Source: Spirogloea muscicola (taxonomy: Eukaryota > Streptophyta > Zygnematophyceae > Spirogloeales > Spirogloeaceae). Taken from it: a DNA stretch of 11,456 nt. The stretch's first letter is position 1. Each line of letters opens with the position of its first letter. Location: assembly GCA_009602725.1 (NCBI GenBank), contig WELB01000180.1, forward strand, positions 132,021 to 143,476. Reading direction: 5' to 3'. The notes beneath the pieces were generated by a model. That model had not been told where the DNA came from, made no database searches, and saw only the letters and a list, made by a program, of their open reading frames with translations. A program made the translations under genes and the position numbers. Positions 6,318 through 11,456 of this stretch are shown here, piece after piece.

Positions 6318-6369
6318 GGACTCGAACCGGTGCGCGACACCAAGCGGCGCATCGGTTGTGCAACCGCCA
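6318..6369 (-). other. tRNA-like internal promoter boxes
   Basis: The minus strand carries GGTTCGAGTCC (6318-6328), an exact match to the pol III B-box / tRNA T-loop consensus. TGGCGGTTGCA (6359-6369) lies 41 nt upstream, an imperfect A-box at normal spacing. The T stem pairs for only two base pairs and no normal acceptor or anticodon arm could be folded, so this is not an intact tRNA gene. It may be a decayed tRNA or the head of a tRNA-derived SINE. Confidence 0.38.
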
Positions 6370-6602
6370 GAAACACGCAGTGGCGCTGCCGGCGCTTCCG
6401 TTGCACAACTGCCGCGACTCGAGACGGCGTCTAGCACGGGCGGCACCGACCTACCTGGAGCCATCTGGGCTCACCTGGCACAGCCAGGTTGCGTAAGAAC
6501 GGTAACAGGACGAGTGCCGGAACGGCACAGGAACGTACCGTGCGTCTGCACTCACGTAGCCTTTAACAGCGCTGGTTAACGCTCCAAAACTGTGGGAACC
6601 TT
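6370..6602. other. No gene recognised; short GC-rich hairpins
   Basis: Two small perfect stems are visible, ACCTGG-CACAG-CCAGGT (6473-6489) and GTGCC-GGAAC-GGCAC (6514-6528). The open frames here look compositional, and no family was recognised. Confidence 0.4.
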
Positions 6603-6674
6603 ACAGTTCCTCAACTCTAACATTTCCAACTCCGGCCAGACTATACTGACGACTTATGGCTTTGTCCCTATACC
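6603..6674 (-). repeat. LTR-flanking repeat (module C), copy 2
   Basis: Reverse-complement counterpart of 4048-4119, including CCAACTCCGGCCAG and CTGACGACTTATGGCTTTGT. A hairpin repeat separates it from the LTR end to its right. Confidence 0.65.
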
Positions 6675-6765
6675 CTTGCTTTCTGTGCCATCTGGCTCCT
6701 TCGGACACTGTCTATTCCTTCCGGCTGGCCTCTCATAGCCACCAGTCATTTTGGAAGCGCTGTTT
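6675..6765 (-). mobile_element. Hairpin short repeat, 91 bp, with duplication and empty site
   Basis: The sense strand has ATGACTGGTGGCTATGAGAG, GCCAGCC and then GGAATAGACAGTGTCC. The flanks are CTATACC (6668-6674) and CTATACC (6766-6772). At 4024-4060 the same LTR-flank sequence is continuous across this point (GTGGGCATAGGGAC), giving an empty site. Confidence 0.72.
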
Positions 6766-6797
6766 CTATACCTCACCTCGATCCGTACCCTTGACAT

Positions 6798-6970
6798 GCT
6801 AATCGTCTTGGTCTGGCTGCTCCTGTCCCTGCTCCTGTCTGCTGTAATTAACGTTCTCAGATCCTTGTTTCCTCCAGTCAAAATCCTCCATCACACGCTT
6901 GCCCTTCTCCACAGGCCAAGCAGACCGCCCTTGTCGCGGCGGCGCAGAGGCAGACTCGCTCATGGCGGCA
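6798..6970 (-). repeat. Copia LTR fragment, minus orientation
   Basis: 6807-6970 matches 2159-2328 almost without gaps (by eye about 80 percent identity), including CTTGGTCTGGCTG, GCCCTTCTCCACAGG, GCAGACCGCCCTTGTCGCGG and CTCATG(G/A)CGGCAG. U3 and the polypurine junction are missing. No coding region is attached. Confidence 0.72.
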
Positions 6971-7027
6971 GTTCACCGTCACAATCAACAGTTTTTGCGT
7001 CGTCGTGTGTCAGCCTGTTTGCAGCAA

Positions 7028-7058
7028 AATATTGCTCGCCCATAAAGAAGAGGGCTGC
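7028..7058 (+). mobile_element. Truncated hairpin repeat between 17-bp direct repeats
   Basis: The 31-bp segment carries GCTCGCCCATAAAGAAGAGG, the 5' half of type 1. It sits between two perfect copies of CAGCCTGTTTGCAGCAA (7011-7027 and 7059-7075). This may be a truncated insertion with a long target duplication or a local duplication. Confidence 0.5.
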
Positions 7059-7180
7059 CAGCCTGTTTGCAGCAAGCTCAGGCTCATGCTTTGCACCAGT
7101 AAGGTGGCCAGGCTTTAGCTGGTGGCACAAGGGCTTGTCAATTGCCGTCCAAGATTGAAGCAGCTCTGCCAATGTAAGGA

Positions 7181-7221
7181 ATTGCTCGCCCATAGAGAAG
7201 AGGGGCTGGCAAAGCCAAACC
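7181..7221 (+). repeat. Hairpin short repeat, type 1, plus orientation
   Basis: GCTCGCCCATAGAGAAGAGG followed by GGCTGGC-AAA-GCCAAACC, a stem with 3' decay. The A-rich tail seen in other copies is absent. Only a CCAAT match is shared by the two flanks. Confidence 0.6.
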
Positions 7222-7329
7222 AATATTTGGGCATCAGCTGGCGACCTCTACTTGCTGACTTGTGGTCACTGAGCGGGTCAGCAGGTGATGTACATCTATT
7301 GATGCGCTTGACGATAAGGTGGTCAGATG

Positions 7330-8844
7330 CACTCGTCACTGCTTGAGGATGTGGTCCGTTACGTTGGAGATCAAGATGACAGAAACTTTAAGGCTGGCAC
7401 GCCCAAACAGAATTGTTGCTAATCTATCTACAGGTGTGGCCATCGACACCACTATTTTCTATTTGCAAGCACAACTCTTACACACAGTTGCGCTTGGGGG
7501 CTTGACCCGCAAGTTAGCAAAGGTACCCTCCTCCATTAGCCCTTCTTCCTGAGAACGGCCTGCAGATTACAGGACGAAACGGTTGTGGCGCGCACCTTTT
7601 GCGCCATGGTCGGAGTTAGAGGACATCTAGCAGGTCCAAAATCTTACTGGCGCTACTAGTCTTCTATGGACTTGCTTGCAGTCGCTTCCCCAACGCATAC
7701 TTGATGGTTGCACCCACATTCGCTATTGAAGCTCTCAAGGCTTGCACTCGTCTTCAGTAATAATTTTACAACTTATGCCTACGTGCCCCCAACAAAACCA
7801 AAGCTCAATATCGAAACCTCAGACTGGCACAAGTCTCTGCATATCAGTGGTGCCCCTTCCCTCGCAATAAGAGCACATCATACAAGTCAATTCTTTGCAA
7901 GGGCTGTAAGCTACAACACAGACCAGCTCGCCTGCTTAAATACACCTGCACTCCTGTTGCGAAGCCTTCCCATTGCTGACATTGACTTGTATATTGTGCA
8001 GCGTCAATTATACAAAGTGCTTCCTTTGCTCAGCTAGGATTTGCTACAATGATTACTTGGGACGAACCTTGAGGCTCCAACTTTCCATGCACGAGTACGA
8101 GGTAAGAACTGAGCTTGTTAATGACTTCCTGATGCACAAACCACCTTCCACACTCTCATAGAGACACAACAGTGGAGGTCGCCTTTATGAATCCCTTGCA
8201 CAGATTAGTAGCGCCGTTGCGATTGCCAAAACTGCACCTGGCAAGGGACTAAGTAATTACGCTACAAGCGCTACACCCAGGTAAACTTGGATGCACAGCA
8301 CTGTCTAAATATTTCCCACACTTCTTTGGTACATCGACAACAGAGAAGTGTCAATTGAATGACAAATCCGACATGCTGCTCTCCCACTTTTGGAATATCT
8401 CATGTGACTCTTTGCCCTCCCTACAATACAAATCTATCCTACTGCAGGACGTAGTCTTGCTCAAAATATATCAACCCACCTTTTTGACCTCTCAAAACGC
8501 CTGCCCCTGACAGGACAGTTATCTTTCTTTTGTGAAATGTGACATACATTGAAAAGCCAGGCAAATATAACAAGGATCCAGCAGACGAGCTTGCCACGTG
8601 GTAGTGGAATATAGAGTATAGCACCATTGAGGAAGCCATAGCACCATTGAGGAAGGCTCTACCCGTGCAAGTGGTTCACTTAGACACGTTATATCATGAA
8701 TTGAAGGTTACTTCGTTTTGGAGACCAGTCACGGTCTTCAACCCCGAAGGAGGTGCCGAGCAGTTGTTGCTCGTGCCACAGCATGCAAATAATGGTTACA
8801 CGTCAAATGTGGGTAAAGGTATGTTGGTGAAACTGCACATATAG
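7330..8844 (+). pseudogene. Decayed cysteine-rich coding remnant, family unknown
   Basis: Plus-strand pieces with coding character lie in shifting frames. EDVVRYVGDQDDRNFKAGTP (from 7345), RTKRLWRAPFAPWSELED (about 7575-7630), WCPFPRNKSTSYKSILCKGC (from 7848) and CILCSVNYTKCFLCSARICY (from about 7985) come in order. VVHLDTLYHELKVTSFWRPV (about 8668-8727) and FNPEGGAEQLLLVPQHANNG follow, ending at TAG 8842. The Cys pairs suggest a zinc-binding domain. Stops and frame changes between pieces could be decay or partly introns. A 20-bp tandem duplication (8618-8655) lies inside. I do not recognise the family; a transposon-encoded or host gene are both possible. Confidence 0.35.
8618..8655 (+). repeat. 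Short tandem duplication
   Basis: ATAGCACCATTGAGGAAG occurs twice, 20 bp apart, in the decayed coding remnant. It may explain part of the local disruption. Confidence 0.85.
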
Positions 8845-8905
8845 GGCAACATTTAAGAACCTAAGCAGTCTGTCGACTTGCTAAGCAGGAGTTGACTATA
8901 TCAAG

Positions 8906-8967
8906 GAAGAGAGACTCTTCCAGTAGAGGGCGATGGCTGTGAGTGGCCAGCCCAGAGAAAAGCAGAA
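8906..8967 (+). mobile_element. Hairpin short repeat, 62 bp, perfect 11-bp target duplication
   Basis: Flanked by ACTATATCAAG at 8895-8905 and 8968-8978. The element has stem 1 GAAGAG-AGA-CTCTTC, linker CAGTAGAGGGCGAT, stem 2 GGCTG-TGAGTGGC-CAGCC and an A-rich 3' end CAGAGAAAAGCAGAA. It is closely related to 1760-1812. The lack of terminal inverted repeats and the A-rich end suggest RNA-mediated insertion. Confidence 0.82.
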
Positions 8968-9060
8968 ACTATATCAAGCTCCCATCTTGCAAGGGTAGAT
9001 GTCTTGGGTGTAGAGTGCATTTGTTTGTCAAGACTCAACTCTTAACAGATGGATGGAAGG

Positions 9061-11456
9061 TCATTTGTTGTAAGTCTTGATATCCCCAATTACCTGCTGT
9101 AACTCTTCATACAGCTTCGTACCTTCACGTACATGCTGCTTAAGCTTCAACATTGCCAGTCTAGCTCGTCCTTCCAAAGCTTGCAATTCCGCCCTTCTAA
9201 CCTCCTGATCAAGAGTGTCAAGTGCTGGCTCATCATCAGCGACCCCTCCATCCGCTGGATCTTGCTCAGCTACAATCGCTTCAATCATTTGCTCATCAAC
9301 GTGGTCTTCACTTGCTTGCAGCAGAACCCTCTGCTGTGTAAGCTGTGCTTCCACTGCTTTCATTCCTCGCGGTTGCCCTCCATGTGAGCCAACCCTGCTG
9401 GGCTGTACAACCTTGATTGCCGCCACGTCCTCCTTCAAGCATACAATATTGACGACACATTGTAAGAATTGCAGGGCAACACTTGCAGACAATCCACTTG
9501 CAGGTCTCCTCGACCAAGGTTCCAATTGCAAACTAAACTGCTGGGAGCTAGTGAGCTTGCACAAAGTTCGACAAAATTGACCACCTTGCCATGAAAACAT
9601 GTGCAACTCCGCAGCAAGTAGCAGCTCATTTGTTAATGAAGCACGACAAAGGAGAGCTACGGCCGCGCTTTAACACCTATCTACGCTACTGCCCTGGCAT
9701 ATCCTAAAATGTACGGCATATACTAAAATATACAACCACCAAGGCCACTTTCCAAGGCCAACTTGCCACTTATTCACATGGACACAGCAAGTAGCTGACC
9801 TTGACTTTGCATACTCTCCCAATCATGCAATTGCATGCTTCACATTGACAGTGAGGAGGTTTGTTTACGTGATGTAGCCTCATAGATTTGAATATCTTGT
9901 AGTCTTTCCTCGTCTCGTCCCCTCCAGAAGGCTTTTGCTCAACCAATGGAGATGCAGGTTGTTCCAGCAGCGACTGCTGAGGATGAGCGGCGCTGGAGTC
10001 AGTCATATCCCTGCACACTTCAAGCATCTTGGGCCTCTTCGAGGCACCTGCCAGCTTCTCATTCCCCTCCCAGGCTTCCTGAGAGCTCCTCTTGCGGGCG
10101 CCAACATCGACAGAAGTTGTCGTAAGACGATCTCTGTACACATCTGCTTTTGCCAGGCCCTCATGCAATTTAAGCGACAGAGGCCAAGTCCGCTGAAGAC
10201 TTTGAAAACTTGCATCTGGCTGCACATTGGTGGACTCCGTGCTACTTCAGTAGCACAAAAAGCTAATGCACGGCAGCAACAGCTAGTGAGGAACTTAATC
10301 TGGCACTCTCAATTGTGCCATGTATCTCTGTAGCTCGGGAAAATGATTGAGCATAGATTAACATGCAGCCATTGCAATCCTCCTTGATTTGCAAACGATT
10401 CTTGGGCGAGTCACGATTGAGGGATCCGGCTTCTTGCACCTGGCGTAGACGACCATGGTCAACATCCTGAGGCTGCTGCCCCATTGGCGGCACAGATGGA
10501 CTGCTTGCAGAAGGGGAACCCATCTCAGGAGCATGGCCACAGAGTGGGCTCAGCTGCTCGGCGCGGCACTCATCCTCGTTTGGCTTGCAAAAAGTCAAGT
10601 GCTCTGCCAATGGCATGTGGGAGTTGCTGGCTGACACATAAGGATAATGTTCTCTCCTTGCCCTTGCTTCATCAAAGTCTTCATTGCATTCTGGGCTTGG
10701 GAGTTGCCCACCAGGCGTGCCAATGGCCACGGCCGATGGACTCAAGATGCTCCTATCTGGTGAGCGTTTGAAGTCCTTGAGGCAACAGCTGAGCTCGGCA
10801 GTGAACGTGGCGATGTCAGTCTTCCAGCAGTACTCATCCTCGAAGCGCATGAGCAAGGGGCCAACATCGACCTCCTGGCGGGCCGCTCCGGGCCTGAACA
10901 CAGAAGAGCCCAAGAACCAGCGCACATCCGCACACAGCGCCTCCGCCTGCCTCGCGGACCGGAACCGCTTGCAGTGCCGGAGGTAGTCCTTGCTTGGCCA
11001 CGTGTGTGGCGGATACGTGACAGCACTGGATGGATTGAAAGGCCAAGCGGCCATGGCTGGCGGAGGTGGCTCGATGGCAGCTGGGAGGATGCGAAACCAC
11101 CAACGGATTGGCTTTTCCGCTGGAAACTTCCAGAACGTGAGCACCTTGGAGAATTGGGCAAAGACCTCCTGAGGCTTCTGAAAGCCGAGCCACTTGTGGT
11201 CGAACTGGCGGTCGGTATCCTGCTCGTACAGCTTGCCCAGCTTGACGGCGTCGTAGCCGTCGGCGGGGTGCGGCTTGGCCATCAGCCGCGCCAGCCACCG
11301 CCCGAGGCCCGTCATGGCTTTCACCTGGGCCGAGCTCGCCGGCGGCGCCGGCCAGGTGCCGGGATGCGCCGCATGGCCAGCGCCGCCCTTCTTGTTGTAG
11401 CCTGGCGAGTCCCGCCCTCGCCCTCCGCGGCCGCCGCGACCGCCGCCGCCGCCGCC
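9061..11456 (-). CDS. Putative three-exon gene, RGG-rich and coiled-coil protein, unknown function
   Basis: Best candidate host gene; its 5' end is beyond the right edge. Exon A (11456-10363) is open throughout. It begins with Gly-rich GGGGGGRGGRGGRGR, an RGG-box-like stretch common in RNA-binding proteins, then a Trp/Phe-rich region (KWLGFQKPQEVFAQFSKVLT, IRWWFRILP, RWFLGSSVFRPGAA, RFEDEYCWKTDIATFTAEL) and a Ser/Pro/Gln-rich tail. Exon B (10244-9869) is polar, with KRSSQEAWEGNEKLAGASKR and QQSLLEQPASPLVEQKPSGG. Exon C (9432-9061) starts EDVAAIKVVQPSRV, is acidic in the middle, and ends in a helix of coiled-coil type (RRAELQALEGRARLAMLKLK, then VREGTKLYEELQQVIGDI) before TGA at 9061. The junction phases are mutually compatible, giving about 613 visible residues. 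Splice sites are my inference. I recognise no named domain; the RGG stretch alone does not establish RNA binding. Confidence 0.55.
9433..9868 (-). other. Putative intron 2 of the RGG gene
   Basis: Donor CAC|GTAAAC and acceptor CTTGAAG|GAGGAC, phase 0 on both sides. The interior is AT-richer than the exons and holds stops in the exon frames. Other AG acceptors are possible. Confidence 0.4.
10245..10362 (-). other. Putative intron 1 of the RGG gene
   Basis: Donor GCAT|GTTAATC and acceptor GTGCTACTGAAG|TAGCACGG. It joins the frames with one codon split 2+1. The donor is not a strong consensus; without splicing the upstream frame stops at 10263. Confidence 0.35.
11440..11456 (+). repeat. GCC trinucleotide run
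   Basis: CCGCCGCCGCCGCCGCC at the right edge encodes the poly-Gly stretch of the RGG-rich protein on the minus strand. It continues beyond the window. Confidence 0.8.

Noticed and set aside
6318-6372. Intact tRNA gene
   Set aside because: The T stem has mismatches after two pairs, and no acceptor or anticodon arm folds correctly.
6314-6579. Overlapping plus-strand ORFs in the GC-rich block
   Set aside because: They are open in several frames at once through base composition, without conserved blocks; the tRNA-like signal runs on the other strand.
1685-8967. Hairpins as intrinsic transcription terminators
   Set aside because: There is no consistent T-run after the stem relative to any gene, and the units show insertion signatures in both orientations.
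1685-8967. Hairpin units as MITEs (DNA transposon derivatives)
   Set aside because: The units whose borders are fixed by duplications have no terminal inverted repeats, and the duplication length varies from 7 to 13 bp.
10484-11172. Plus-strand ORFs opposite the RGG gene
   Set aside because: They are shadows of the long minus-strand coding frame with compositional bias only.

Overview
The window is eukaryotic genomic DNA, probably from the green lineage (a streptophyte alga or bryophyte-like plant is my best guess, low confidence). Reasons: a non-LTR-type reverse transcriptase of a kind I associate with algal and early land-plant genomes, Ty1/copia LTR retrotransposon remains, an apparent spliced gene, and dense nested repeats. 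There are no bacterial operons, Shine-Dalgarno patterns or viral structural genes.

Layout. 1-1543 (minus strand): long reverse transcriptase ORF running off the left edge, with a decayed in-frame 5' remnant to about 1684. 1685-1815: two hairpin-bearing short repeats. 1816-2150: nothing recognisable. 2151-3279 (minus): 3' end of a decayed copia element (RT end, RNase H, polypurine tract, complete 369-bp 3' LTR with TG...CA ends). 3306-3957 (plus): a second copia piece in the opposite orientation (partial LTR, primer-binding site matching the initiator-Met tRNA anticodon arm, broken gag), then another LTR end at 3982-4023. 4111-4779: a direct repeat followed by a near-perfect 274-bp inverted repeat. 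4919-6287: pyrimidine-rich composite array of duplicated units carrying many hairpin repeats. 6318-6369: tRNA-like A/B boxes on the minus strand. 6603-6970: LTR fragment and its flank, split by a hairpin repeat. 7011-7221: two more hairpin repeats. 7330-8844: decayed cysteine-rich coding remnant (plus). 8895-8978: 62-bp hairpin repeat with a perfect 11-bp target-site duplication. 9061-11456 (minus): the best candidate for a working host gene, apparently three exons with an RGG-rich N-terminal part and a coiled-coil-like C-terminus, function unknown; it runs off the right edge.

The most interesting signal is a family of very short (about 60-90 bp) insertions built around a GGCTGG...CCAGCC hairpin followed by an A-rich tail (about AAAAGAATGGACAAGGTC). 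I count about 14 copies. Several are flanked by direct repeats of 7-13 bp, and for three of them a related unoccupied target lies elsewhere in the same window. They have no terminal inverted repeats, which points to RNA-mediated, SINE-like insertion rather than a MITE. I do not recognise the family.
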